Origin: Microbaculum marinum
GTDB lineage: Bacteria; Pseudomonadota; Alphaproteobacteria; Rhizobiales; Tepidamorphaceae
Assembly: GCF_042646165.1 (NCBI RefSeq)
Contig: NZ_JBHRTC010000019.1
Length of the DNA stretch: 64,000 nt
Direction: 5' to 3' (one strand)
Under the pieces are notes generated by a model. That model saw only the letters and a program-made list of their open reading frames with translations, ran no database searches and was not told where the DNA came from. Shown here piece by piece: positions 24,201-35,233 of the stretch. Made by a program: the position numbers and the translations under genes. Each line of letters begins with the position of its first letter. Positions within the stretch are counted from its first letter, which is position 1.

Positions 24201-25370
24201 ATGTCCGACCGTGATCTGATCCCGAGCCAGCGGCACCTGTTCGACATTCCCCGGGACATGGTCTGGCTGAACTGTGCCTACATGTCGCCGCTGATGAACA
24301 CGTCGGTTGCGGCGGGACAGGCGGGAATCCTTGCCAAGGCGCATCCGTGGACGCTGACTCCGCCCGACTTCTTCTCGACCTCCGAGACGGCCAGGACGTC
24401 GTTCGGGCGTCTGATCAACGCCACCGCCGACGACGTCGCGATCGTCCCGTCAGCCTCCTACGGCATCTCGGTGGCGGCGGCCAACTGCCCGGTTTCGGCG
24501 GGTCAGGAGATCGTTCTGCTGGAGGACCAGTTTCCCTCCAACGTCTATTCCTGGCGCCGTCTCGCCGAAGGCCGCGGCGCACGCGTCCGCACCGTCACAC
24601 GCGCCGAGGCGACGGGCGCCAACGGCGCGGTCGACTGGACCGCTGCCCTGGCCGACGCGATCGGTCCCGATACGGCGATCGTGGCGGCGCCGAACTGTCT
24701 TTGGACGGACGGCTCGCTGGTCGATCTCGTCGCCGTCGGGCAGGCGACCCGGAAGCACGGCGCCGCGCTCGTCCTGGACGTGACACAATCCGCCGGGGCC
24801 TACCCGATCGACGTCGCCGCCGTCCAACCGGACTTCATGGTCGCTGCGAGCTACAAGTGGCTTCTCGGACCCTACGCACTGGGCTTCCTCTACGCCGCGC
24901 CACACCGCCAGGCGGGCCGCCCGATCGAGGAGAACTGGATCGCCCGGGCGGGCTCGGAGAACTTCGCCGGGCTCGTCGACTATCAGGACACCTACCAGCG
25001 CGGCGCGCGGCGCTACGACATGGGGGAACGGTCGAACTTCCACCTGATGCCGATGGCAGTGGCGGCGCTGGAGACGATCCTCGGTTGGGGCGTCGATCGG
25101 ATCGCCCGCACGCTCGGCACCCGCAACCGGGAAATCGTGCGGCGGGCCGCCGAACTGGGCTTTTCGACGGCGCCGGAGGATTTCAGGGCGCCGCATTTCC
25201 TGGGACTGCGATACGCAGAGGGAATCCCCGACGACCTGTTGCCGCGGCTGGCTGCGGCCGGCGTCCACGTCAGCGTGCGCGGCGACTCGATCCGCGTGAC
25301 GCCACACCTCTACAATGACGCGCACGACGTCGACCGCTTCTTCTCGGCGCTCGAAGAGGCGCTCGCGTAG
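24201..25370 (+). CDS. Aminotransferase class V-fold PLP protein
   Basis: A 389-aa cytoplasmic fold-type I PLP enzyme of the class V (cysteine desulfurase/isopenicillin epimerase-like) family. DVTQSAGAYPIDVAAVQPDFMVAASYKWLLGPYALGFLY carries the Asp for the pyridine nitrogen, the Gln and the Schiff-base Lys in SYKWLLGP. The absence of a Cys-containing active loop near the C-terminus argues against a desulfurase. The substrate is unknown; kynureninase/epimerase-like members are possible. The ATG at 24201 is preceded by GGAGAGAG. It diverges from the outer-membrane gene and is convergent with glmM, 6 bp apart. Confidence 0.8.
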   Translation: MSDRDLIPSQRHLFDIPRDMVWLNCAYMSPLMNTSVAAGQAGILAKAHPWTLTPPDFFSTSETARTSFGRLINATADDVAIVPSASYGISVAAANCPVSAGQEIVLLEDQFPSNVYSWRRLAEGRGARVRTVTRAEATGANGAVDWTAALADAIGPDTAIVAAPNCLWTDGSLVDLVAVGQATRKHGAALVLDVTQSAGAYPIDVAAVQPDFMVAASYKWLLGPYALGFLYAAPHRQAGRPIEENWIARAGSENFAGLVDYQDTYQRGARRYDMGERSNFHLMPMAVAALETILGWGVDRIARTLGTRNREIVRRAAELGFSTAPEDFRAPHFLGLRYAEGIPDDLLPRLAAAGVHVSVRGDSIRVTPHLYNDAHDVDRFFSALEEALA

Positions 25371-25376
25371 GCGGTC

Positions 25377-26720
25377 TCAGGCAGCGCCTTCGAGTGCCGA
25401 CACGATATCGCTGACGACCGACTCGACCAGCCTGGAATCCTCGCCTTCCGCCATCACCCGGATGACCGGCTCGGTGCCGGAGGGCCGGATGACGAGCCGG
25501 CCCGCGCCCGCAAGGCGGCCTTCGCCGGATTCGATCGCCTCCTTCACCAGGCTTGTCTCCAGCGGCTTGCCCGCCTTGTAGCGGACGCTGCGGAGGAGTT
25601 GCGGCAGCGGTTCGAAGCGATGGCAGACCTCGCTGACCGGCTTGCCCGACCGCGACACAACCGCGAGCAGTTGCAGGGCGGCGACAAGACCGTCCCCGGT
25701 CGTGGTGAAATCCGACAGGATGATGTGACCGGACTGCTCGCCGCCGACATTGTACCCGTCGGCCAGCATCGCCTCGAGGACATGCCGGTCGCCGACCGAG
25801 GTGCGGACCAGTTCCAGGCCGATGGAGCCAAGATAGCGCTCCAGGCCGAGGTTCGACATGACGGTCGCCACGATGCCCGGCTGCGACAGCCGACCGTCCT
25901 CGTGCCACGACTGGGCGACCACCGCCATCAGCTGGTCGCCGTCGACGATGCGGCCGTGCTCGTCGACGATGATCACCCGGTCGGCATCGCCGTCGAGGGC
26001 GATGCCGATGTCGGCGCGAACCTCGTGCACCTTGCGGCACAGCGCGTCGGTCGACGTCGAACCGCATTCCTTGTTGATGTTGAATCCGTTCGGATCGACA
26101 CCGATCGAGACGACCTCGGCGCCGAGTTCCCAGAGCGCGTCCGGGGCGACCTTGTAGGCGGCGCCGTTGGCGCAGTCGACCACCACGCGCAGGCCGTCGA
26201 GCCGAAGGTCGCGCGGCAGGGTCCGCTTGGCGAACTCGATGTAGCGCGCGTGTACGCCCTCGATCCGCTTGGCGCGTCCGAGCACGTCGGAGCCGGCGAG
26301 ATATTCGGACAGGTCCGAATCGATCAGGGTCTCCATCTGCTCCTCGGCTTCACCGTTCAGCTTGTAGCCTTCGGGGCCGAAGAGCTTGATGCCGTTGTCC
26401 TGATAGGCATTGTGCGAGGCGGAGATCATCACTCCCAGATCGCAACGAAGCGACCGCGTCAGCATGGCGACCGCGGGCGTCGGCATGGGTCCGAGCAGGA
26501 AGACGTCCATGCCGACCGCTGTGAAGCCGGCAACCAGCGCCGACTCGATCATGTAGCCCGACAGGCGGGTGTCCTTGCCGATAACCACCCGGTGACGATG
26601 GACACCGCGCCGGAAGACCGTTCCCGCCGCCATGCCCACCTTGAGGGCGATCTCCGGCGTGATCGGATGGCGGTTGGCCAGACCGCGGATGCCATCGGTT
26701 CCGAAATATTTGCGCGACAT
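25377..26720 (-). CDS. glmM: Phosphoglucosamine mutase
   Basis: Interconverts glucosamine-6-P and glucosamine-1-P for peptidoglycan and LPS precursors. From the ATG at 26720 (MSRKYFGTDGIRGLANRHP) the protein has 447 aa, the usual length. The active serine is in VMISASHNAYQDNGIKLFGP, the Mg loop is DGDADR, the sugar loop GGEQSGHII, and the phosphate site RPSGTEPVIRVMAEG. In this group glmM normally follows ftsH; here an amidase gene on the other strand separates them. Confidence 0.96.
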   Translation of the reverse strand: MSRKYFGTDGIRGLANRHPITPEIALKVGMAAGTVFRRGVHRHRVVIGKDTRLSGYMIESALVAGFTAVGMDVFLLGPMPTPAVAMLTRSLRCDLGVMISASHNAYQDNGIKLFGPEGYKLNGEAEEQMETLIDSDLSEYLAGSDVLGRAKRIEGVHARYIEFAKRTLPRDLRLDGLRVVVDCANGAAYKVAPDALWELGAEVVSIGVDPNGFNINKECGSTSTDALCRKVHEVRADIGIALDGDADRVIIVDEHGRIVDGDQLMAVVAQSWHEDGRLSQPGIVATVMSNLGLERYLGSIGLELVRTSVGDRHVLEAMLADGYNVGGEQSGHIILSDFTTTGDGLVAALQLLAVVSRSGKPVSEVCHRFEPLPQLLRSVRYKAGKPLETSLVKEAIESGEGRLAGAGRLVIRPSGTEPVIRVMAEGEDSRLVESVVSDIVSALEGAA

Positions 26721-26923
26721 CGGCCGCACCCCGCTTGTCTTCTACGTTTCTGCCATTTTTTCGCGCGGCATTATGACGGCAACATACTGCCGGAATCTTC
26801 AAAAATCATGAGCAATTGTTTCACGCCGACCTGGCCCGCAACAGCGGGGGCGCTGGCAGGTTTTCTTCCGTTGCGACCGTGCGTACGATCATCAGGCATG
26901 GTCTTCGCTGGAGAAACCGCCGC

Positions 26924-28336
26924 ATGAACCGGTGCTCGGACATTTCGAGTTTCACCGCGCACGAGTTGCTGACGCACTTCCGCCACAGGTCACTCTCCCC
27001 TGTCGAGGTCACGCGCGACGCACTGGAACGCATCGAGCGTTTCGAACCCCGGATCAACGCGTTCGTCGTCGTCGATTCGGAAGCGGCGCTCGCCGCTGCC
27101 CGGGCCTCCGAGGCGCGCTGGCTGAAAGGCGAGCCGATCGGTCTCGTCGACGGCCTGCCGACGACGATCAAGGACATCGTCGACATGGCCGGCCTTCCGA
27201 CCCGGTTCGGATCGCTCACGACGAGTTCGAAACCGGCCGCCGGGGACGCCCCCGCGGTGGCAAGGCTTCGCGAATGCGGCGCGGTCTTCCTCGGCAAGAC
27301 GACCTTGCCGGAATACGGCTGGATCGGCGCCTGCCACTCGCCGCTGACCGGTATCACCCGCAATCCGTGGAATCTCGAGCGCACCACCGGCGGCTCGTCG
27401 GGCGGCGCCGCCGCGGCGGCCCTGCTCAATCTCGGCGTCCTCCACCACGGCACCGACGCGGCGGGATCGATCAGAATTCCCGCAGCCTTCACGGGCGTGT
27501 TCGGCATCAAGCCAAGTTACGGCCGCGTTCCTGCCTATCCGGCCTCGGTGATGACGACGCTCGCCCATCAGGGGCCGCTGGCGCGCAACGTTCGAGACGC
27601 CGCGTTGATGCTGAGCGTGATGGCACGTCCCGACGCCCGCGACGCGACCGCTTGGACCACGCCCGCGCCGGACTACCGGATCGGCCTCGAAGACGGCGTC
27701 CGTGGCCTGCGCATCGCCTGGAGCCCGCGGCTCGGCTACGTCCGGACGATCGACGCCGATGTCGAGGCGACGGCGGCAAAGGCCGCGAAGGCGTTCGCCG
27801 ACCTCGGCGCGATCGTCGAAGAGGTCGATCCCGACGGGCCCGATCCGACCGAAATCCTGCTGACGCTCTGGTATTCCGTGTCGGCGGCGGTCATCCTGGC
27901 CAAATCCCCCGAGGATCGCGAAAGGATGGATCCGGGCTATCTGGCCATCGGAGAGCATGGCCGGCGCTTCTCCCTGTTCGACTACCTCCAGGCCCAGAGC
28001 CGCCGGGCCGAGTATCGCAACGCCATGCTGCGGCTTCACGACCGCTACGACCTGCTGCTGACGCCGCAGATGCCGATTCCCGCGATCGAGGCGGGGCGCG
28101 TCACGCCTGCCGATGGCCGTTTCGGCGAGGACTGGATCAACTGGTCGCCCTACACCTACCCCTTCAACCTGACCCAGCAGCCGGCCGCTTCGATACCCTG
28201 CGGCTTTGCGGAGGACGGCCTGCCCGTGGCCCTGCAGATCGTCGGACCGCCCGGCCGCGACGACCTTGTCCTGCGCGCCGCACGCGCCTACGAGAGCGGG
28301 CACCCGATAGCGACCCTGTCGGAACCTCGCGGATAG
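26924..28336 (+). CDS. Amidase-signature-family hydrolase
   Basis: A 470-aa enzyme with the amidase-signature Ser-cisSer-Lys triad: Lys in GLPTTIKDIVDMAG, the cis-Ser and nucleophile region in RTTGGSSGGAAAAALLN, and DAAGSIRIPAAFTGVFGIKPSYGRVP. It most resembles aryl/acyl-amide hydrolases rather than GatA, since no gatB or gatC is adjacent. The substrate is unknown. It is inserted, on the opposite strand, between ftsH and glmM, which are neighbours in the usual backbone. The ATG at 26924 fits the family N-terminus (SSFTAHELL). Confidence 0.88.
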   Translation: MNRCSDISSFTAHELLTHFRHRSLSPVEVTRDALERIERFEPRINAFVVVDSEAALAAARASEARWLKGEPIGLVDGLPTTIKDIVDMAGLPTRFGSLTTSSKPAAGDAPAVARLRECGAVFLGKTTLPEYGWIGACHSPLTGITRNPWNLERTTGGSSGGAAAAALLNLGVLHHGTDAAGSIRIPAAFTGVFGIKPSYGRVPAYPASVMTTLAHQGPLARNVRDAALMLSVMARPDARDATAWTTPAPDYRIGLEDGVRGLRIAWSPRLGYVRTIDADVEATAAKAAKAFADLGAIVEEVDPDGPDPTEILLTLWYSVSAAVILAKSPEDRERMDPGYLAIGEHGRRFSLFDYLQAQSRRAEYRNAMLRLHDRYDLLLTPQMPIPAIEAGRVTPADGRFGEDWINWSPYTYPFNLTQQPAASIPCGFAEDGLPVALQIVGPPGRDDLVLRAARAYESGHPIATLSEPRG

Positions 28337-28356
28337 CGGTGTCAGGGGCGCCAACG

Positions 28357-28381
28357 AAAAACCCGGCGCCGAAGCGCCGGG
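28357..28381 (-). terminator. Intrinsic terminator after ftsH
   Basis: Perfect 8-bp stem CCCGGCGC/GCGCCGGG with a CGAA tetraloop, followed on the minus strand by five T. It lies 30 bp after the ftsH stop codon and would also pause the convergent amidase transcript. Confidence 0.85.
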
Positions 28382-28410
28382 TCATCTGATGTCTCCCGTC
28401 TGACCGGCGG

Positions 28411-30345
<1,935 letters not shown>

Positions 30346-30507
30346 CTGTGTCCTGACTGACCCGAAACGGACGAGGATTTTCTAACAGAGTGGGGCCTGA
30401 CGGCGCTACTGATCGTTAAAATAGGTACCAATGGGCGATATGCCAATGATCCACGTCACATCAATGCAATTCGACGTAAACGCCATACCCGCTCATCGCA
30501 AACCGTG

Positions 30508-31812
30508 TCACGCAAATCGCGCCGCACCAACGAACGAAAAGGTGAACTCCGCTCCGGAGTAGGGCCCGGGGCGCGCTTCCACCAGCGGCGCGGCCAGAAG
30601 TGTCTCGCCCAGAAAGACGGCCGGCGCAACCCGTGCGGCCACGACCGGGATCGCCCGCAGTTCCGAGGTCCTGCGGACCACGGCCACCCCGTCAGCGCCC
30701 AGCGCCCTGACGGTCAGCCCCTTCGCCGGCGCGCCGGCCCGATCGATGCGGAAGCGTCGATCCCAGACGACCCCTGGCGCCGCGTCGAGGGACACGACCG
30801 GCAGGCCGACGCGGCCCGCTTCCCGTAGGACCAGTACCGTCTCGGGCGATCTGACGACCCGGCACCCGTTCAGCGTCGCGGCGGCCGGCGCTTCGGTTTC
30901 ACAGGTCAGATCGCCGTAGAGGCGTTCCAGGCGCTCCAGCCTCGGCGGATAGTCCGTGCCGCCGATCCCCATCAGCAGACGTGCCAGCACCCTGAGGCCA
31001 AGTTCCTCGGGCGCGCTCGACCATGCCTCACGGTCGATGCGGCAGAACCCGGCCGGATCTTCGCGGACGACCGCCCGGTGCAGGTCCGCGGCCGCCGATT
31101 CCAGCGCCGCGCGCGCCCGTCGCATCCGCCGCGCCGTTTCGGCGAGACGCTGCGACGCCAGCCCCTCTTTCGCCAGGTCGGGCATCAGCGCGCGAATACG
31201 GGATCGCGCGAAGCGGTCGTCCCGGTTCGACGGGTCTTCGATCCAGGTCTGCCCGAAGCGGGCCAAGGTCGCGCCAAGTCGCGCCTTCGCTGTGCCCAGG
31301 AACGGACGAAGGTGGACCACGCCCCGCCAGTCCGAGGCCTCCGGCATTGCCGCCAGACCGTCGACGCCCGACCCTCGGGCAAGTCGCATGAGGAGCGTCT
31401 CGGCCTGGTCGTCGCGATGATGGGCGGTAACCAGATGCGACAGGCCGTGTGCCGCGCAGGCTTCGACCAGCAGCCGGTAGCGCGCCTCCCGGGCGGCCGC
31501 TGCGATGTCGGCGCGAGGCTTGGCCCCCTCCCACACCAAAGTCGCGTGTTCGAGGCCTGCCGCGCGCGCCCATTCCGCAACCTGAGCCGCCTCCGCGGCC
31601 GCCTCGGGCCGCAGCGCGTGATCCACGGTGAAGACCATCATCGGCAGGCGGGGATGCAGGCGGTGGCGCCAGTCCGCGGCAAGCCGCATCAGCGCCAGAC
31701 TGTCGGCACCCCCCGAAACGGCCAGCCCGATGCCGGCGGCAGCGGCGAGAGGGGCCAGCAGACGGTCGGCTTCCGGCCGGCTCAGCGGTGCATCTGCGCT
31801 ATGAGCAGCCAC
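30508..31812 (-). CDS. tilS: tRNA(Ile)-lysidine synthetase
   Basis: Modifies C34 of the tRNA-Ile CAU anticodon to lysidine so that it reads AUA. From the GTG at 31812 the protein has 434 aa. The N-type ATP pyrophosphatase loop is IGLAVSGGADSLALMRLAADW, followed by TVDHALRPEAAAEA and SHLVTAHHRDDQAETLLMRLARGSGVDGLAAM, all TilS hallmarks. It overlaps the end of cpoB by 14 bp, so translation is probably coupled. An upstream ATG at 31878 would lie deep inside cpoB and is not favoured. Confidence 0.92.
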   Translation of the reverse strand: MAAHSADAPLSRPEADRLLAPLAAAAGIGLAVSGGADSLALMRLAADWRHRLHPRLPMMVFTVDHALRPEAAAEAAQVAEWARAAGLEHATLVWEGAKPRADIAAAAREARYRLLVEACAAHGLSHLVTAHHRDDQAETLLMRLARGSGVDGLAAMPEASDWRGVVHLRPFLGTAKARLGATLARFGQTWIEDPSNRDDRFARSRIRALMPDLAKEGLASQRLAETARRMRRARAALESAAADLHRAVVREDPAGFCRIDREAWSSAPEELGLRVLARLLMGIGGTDYPPRLERLERLYGDLTCETEAPAAATLNGCRVVRSPETVLVLREAGRVGLPVVSLDAAPGVVWDRRFRIDRAGAPAKGLTVRALGADGVAVVRRTSELRAIPVVAARVAPAVFLGETLLAAPLVEARPGPYSGAEFTFSFVGAARFA

Positions 31813-32713
31813 TTTTCTGCATTTCGCTGCGCGCCCGCTCCTGGACAGCCTGCGGCGCATTGGGATAGCGGCGGGCAATCTCGGCGAAGGTCGAGCAGGC
31901 AGCGTCCGCCTGGCCCAGTTCCTTGAGCGACATGCCGAGCTTGTAGAGGCTGTCCGGTGCCTTGGCGCTGTCCGGATAGTCCGAATAGCCCTTCAGGAAC
32001 GCATCGGCGGCCTGCCGGTAGTCGTTCCGCGCAAACAGCGATTCGCCGAGCCAGTACTGGGCGTTGCCGGCCAGCGGGTCGTTGGGGAACTGGTTTAGGA
32101 ACTGCCGGAAGCTCGCCTCCGCCAGATCGAACTCGCCGCGCAGGATATAGCCGTAGGAGAGGTCGTAGGCGTCCTTGGGATCGCCGCTGGGGGCGAGCAC
32201 CAGTTGCGGATTCTGACCGCCCACGGCCGGGGTGTTGAACATCGACTGGTCCTGCCCCGACTGGGGAAGCGGCTGGCCGAGCGCCGACGACAGGTCGAGC
32301 GGCCGGCCGGGGACCTGGCCGAGAGACTGCGGCGGCGCCCCTGCAGAGCCTCCCTGGTTCATGCCCGAACCCTGTTGCATCTGCGAGGGCATCCGCGGCT
32401 GCAGGACGGTGCCGGAGGAGCCCATACTGCTCTGCCCGGGCACCTGCCCCTGGACGCCGCCGTTGCCGGACGACATCGCCTGCTGCTGCAGTTGCCTGAT
32501 CTGGAAGTTGAGCTGTTCGATCTGGCCGTTGAGCTGGCGGACCTGGTCTTCCAGGGTATTGAGCCGCACGGTGAGGCCCGCGACGTCGGCCTGGCTGTCG
32601 CCGCGCTGCAGGAACTGAGCCGAGGCCGTGCCGGCAAGGACGACGGCAATGGACGTGCCGATCGCGGCAACGCACAGGAGCCGCACGAGGCAGCGGGATG
32701 ACGGATACGCCAT
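31799..32713 (-). CDS. cpoB: Cell division coordinator CpoB (YbgF)
   Basis: Periplasmic protein that links Tol-Pal constriction to peptidoglycan synthesis. From the ATG at 32713 it has 304 aa, with a signal peptide ending VVLAGTASAQ, a coiled coil (VAGLTVRLNTLEDQVRQLNGQ onward), a Gln/Pro/Ser/Met linker and C-terminal TPR repeats (AYDLSYGYILRGEFDLAEASF; AQYWLGESLFARNDYRQAA; SLYKLGMSLKELGQ). Normally cpoB directly follows pal; here about 3.5 kb with a LuxR gene and two collagen-like genes lie between. Confidence 0.92.
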   Translation of the reverse strand: MAYPSSRCLVRLLCVAAIGTSIAVVLAGTASAQFLQRGDSQADVAGLTVRLNTLEDQVRQLNGQIEQLNFQIRQLQQQAMSSGNGGVQGQVPGQSSMGSSGTVLQPRMPSQMQQGSGMNQGGSAGAPPQSLGQVPGRPLDLSSALGQPLPQSGQDQSMFNTPAVGGQNPQLVLAPSGDPKDAYDLSYGYILRGEFDLAEASFRQFLNQFPNDPLAGNAQYWLGESLFARNDYRQAADAFLKGYSDYPDSAKAPDSLYKLGMSLKELGQADAACSTFAEIARRYPNAPQAVQERARSEMQKSGCS

Positions 32714-32833
32714 GGATACTGAGCCGATCATGATCGCGATGTCGAGAAACCGGCTCTTACCATAGGATCGACTGGGACCAAAGTTGGGCAGTTGCTGTTG
32801 CGCCATGCATCCGGTCCTCATAGCGATTGGCGG

Positions 32834-34054
32834 TCACGGCTCGGGCCGTCTTGCAACCGGCACGAGTTGCGTCACCAGGCGCATGAGGTCGACCTGCCGG
32901 GAGGTGCCGGTCTTCTGGAAGATGTTGTCCAGATGAGTCTTGGCCGTCGACGGTGCGATGCCCAGGACCCGGGCGGCTTCGGAAAGCGTTCGGCCGGCGA
33001 AGAGGCCCGCGAGAACCCGGGTTTCGGCCGGCGTCAGCCTGAATGCAGCGGCCATGGCCTCTGCGCCGTCGCGCTCGCCGGGCGGCGCGCCAATGAAGAC
33101 CACTGCGACTGCCGAGGGATCCAGGTCGGCGCGGAACGCGCTCCCGCGGATCGGCAGGACATGAGCGAACAGCGGCGATGCGGCTGGATCTGCGAGCGGA
33201 ACGGCGAGGCCCGATGCGCCGATTTCCGTTTCATCGGTTGCGGCGATTCGGATTGCCACCCCCAGTTCGCGCGCCGCTTCAATTGTGCCGGCGCGAAGCG
33301 CGCCGCCGACCGTACGGATGGCGCTGCCTGAACGGAGCATTTCCTGCGCCCTCCTGTTGGCGTACAGAACCATTGCTCGTTCGTCGACCAGTATGACGGC
33401 ACATCGCAGAGCATCGAGCGTCTCGGCAAAACGCGCCCGTTCTAGCGCCCGTACGTCGAGCAGATTGCTGATCGTCACCGCTCGGCGCAGATGTGGCAGA
33501 AGCAGTTTGCCGATCCGGATTTCCCGGTCGGTGATCAACCCCCGGTTGACGCTCAGCCCAACGACGAGCTCGGAGAAGTAGGCCGGCGTCTCCATCAGCA
33601 CGTAATGCATGATGTCGGCGATCCCTCGCGGTTTCAGGCAGTCGCGGACATAGGCGGAAGCTTCGAGATAGGCCGCGTCCAGCTGCTGCGAGGCGACGTA
33701 GGGCTCGTCCGGTGACGGGCCGCGGGCCAGCCATTCCGACAGCCGTGCATGGATCTCGGGAAGGTGCTTCTGGCGCTCGGCAAGCCAAGGCGCGCCCCAT
33801 CCCACGCTTTTTTCGATCAACAGTCGGTCGGCACTACGATCGTTGAGTGAAAGGTTGACCACCTCCCCGCCGAAGGCGACGGCAATGCCGGCAAGTGTTT
33901 CGTCCCATCGTCCGGGATCGAACGTACAGTCATAGATCGAGCCGACCAGGCCGGAGAACGTTTCCAGCGAGGCTTCGCCACTCACCGCCGAACGCTCCCG
34001 CAGATGCACACGCCGAGCGGCCCGACCCGCATCGAACCAGCCTTTTCCATTCAT
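32834..34054 (-). CDS. LuxR-type HTH transcriptional regulator
   Basis: A 406-aa regulator. The C-terminal 65 residues are a GerE/LuxR helix-turn-helix: LTPAETRVLAGLFAGRTLSEAARVLGIAPSTAKTHLDNIFQKTG. The N-terminal 330 residues hold no homoserine-lactone-domain motif that I can recognise; a PAS-like segment (ALRCAVILVDERAMVLYANRRAQEML) lies near 215-245, so a cytoplasmic sensor is likely. It is divergent from the collagen-like genes across 159 bp, which makes it their candidate regulator, and it lies 120 bp upstream of the cpoB start. Signal unknown. Confidence 0.82.
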   Translation of the reverse strand: MNGKGWFDAGRAARRVHLRERSAVSGEASLETFSGLVGSIYDCTFDPGRWDETLAGIAVAFGGEVVNLSLNDRSADRLLIEKSVGWGAPWLAERQKHLPEIHARLSEWLARGPSPDEPYVASQQLDAAYLEASAYVRDCLKPRGIADIMHYVLMETPAYFSELVVGLSVNRGLITDREIRIGKLLLPHLRRAVTISNLLDVRALERARFAETLDALRCAVILVDERAMVLYANRRAQEMLRSGSAIRTVGGALRAGTIEAARELGVAIRIAATDETEIGASGLAVPLADPAASPLFAHVLPIRGSAFRADLDPSAVAVVFIGAPPGERDGAEAMAAAFRLTPAETRVLAGLFAGRTLSEAARVLGIAPSTAKTHLDNIFQKTGTSRQVDLMRLVTQLVPVARRPEP

Positions 34055-34213
34055 GTGGGCGGATCCCGGCAGGAAGTCGCTGGCGACCGGTCCAATCCGA
34101 GGATCGACTCGGGACTATCTCCCCCAAACGGCGGAGGCGCAAGCCGCGTCGATATGGAACCATGAGCCCATTGTACCGGCCGTCATCGGGCCGATCATTG
34201 GAGAAAGGTCATT

Positions 34214-35206
34214 ATGGTATTGCACCGCCATGCCAGGGCGAAACTGGCCTTGGGAATGATTCTGGCAGCCGCCAGCACCAGCAATGCTGCATCGCTGAAG
34301 TTGACAGTCGCAACCATCGAGAGCGGCCGGCTCATGGTCGAGGGAACGGCGCCCGAGGCCCGCCAGACGGTGACGCTGGACAGCAAGTTCTCCGTCAGGT
34401 CGGATGGGGGTCGGTCATTTGCCTTCTCAATCTCGAACTATCACCCCGAAGACTGCATCGTTGCACTCAAAGCCGGAGAAATCTCTGCCACGGCCGTCGT
34501 CGGAAATTGCGGCGTCCGCGGCGTCACACCTCGCGGAGCCTGGAAGAAATCGGCATCCTACGACACCGACGACCTTGTCAGCCACAACGGTTCGACCTTT
34601 CTGGCCCTGCGCCCCGGCAAAGGAAAGGTGCCGGGAAAGGACACCCGGTTCTGGGACAAGTTCGTGTCAAGAGGCGCTGCCGGACCGGCCGGGCCGCAGG
34701 GCGATCCCGGGCCGCCCGGAAAGGCCGGCCCTCAGGGACCGGCGGGCGCTGCCGGACCGGCGGGACCGGCCGGACCTCCGGGGGTCGCCGGCCCGGCCGG
34801 TCCGCAAGGTCCCTCGGGGGTGGTGCAGACGGTACGCATACGGGAATCCGACTTCCTGACAGTGCCGCCCTCGACCGGTTTCACCATCCTCGGATCGCTG
34901 CCCGCCGTATATTTCTCGGCGGATCAGCGCCTGACCGGATCGCTATCGCTTAACGTCCAGATCGGCGCCGACCACACCCAGGTCTCCTACAACCTCTGCT
35001 ACTACAAGGACGGCGCCCTCGTGCTGTTCAACAACGAATACCTGAGCATGAACATTTCGGCAGGCACCGAGCGGGCGCTGTCGATAAGCGACACCGCCGT
35101 GCCCGGCTACAACGGCTCCGGCAGCGTCGGCCTTTGCCTGAAGAACTGGGGACCGAGAGACCTTTACGTATACCGCGTCAATGGCTGGATCCAGGTCACC
35201 AACTAG
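34214..35206 (+). CDS. Secreted collagen-like protein 1
   Basis: A 330-aa protein with a signal peptide (residues 1-26). The N-terminal domain of about 75 residues (LKLTVATIESGRLMVEG; Cys81 and Cys99) is shared with the next gene. A carbohydrate-binding-module-like segment follows (AWKKSASYDTDDLVSHNGST, W..Y..DD.V..NGSTF pattern), then 16 Gly-X-Y triplets (about 154-203) rich in GPA/GPQ/GPP, then a distinct C-terminal domain of about 125 residues. Likely an extracellular or surface trimer, since bacterial Gly-X-Y segments form triple helices without hydroxyproline. Tandem with the second copy 27 bp downstream; divergent from a LuxR gene. Confidence 0.82.
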   Translation: MVLHRHARAKLALGMILAAASTSNAASLKLTVATIESGRLMVEGTAPEARQTVTLDSKFSVRSDGGRSFAFSISNYHPEDCIVALKAGEISATAVVGNCGVRGVTPRGAWKKSASYDTDDLVSHNGSTFLALRPGKGKVPGKDTRFWDKFVSRGAAGPAGPQGDPGPPGKAGPQGPAGAAGPAGPAGPPGVAGPAGPQGPSGVVQTVRIRESDFLTVPPSTGFTILGSLPAVYFSADQRLTGSLSLNVQIGADHTQVSYNLCYYKDGALVLFNNEYLSMNISAGTERALSISDTAVPGYNGSGSVGLCLKNWGPRDLYVYRVNGWIQVTN

Positions 35207-35233
35207 CGCTGATCCCGTGTTCCGAGGCGTCCG

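Noticed and set aside
32714..32821. Extended N-terminus of CpoB
   Set aside because: The added 36 residues precede a complete signal peptide and would block export.
34666..34820. Gly-X-Y stretch as a phage tail fibre gene
   Set aside because: Signal peptide present and no phage genes nearby.
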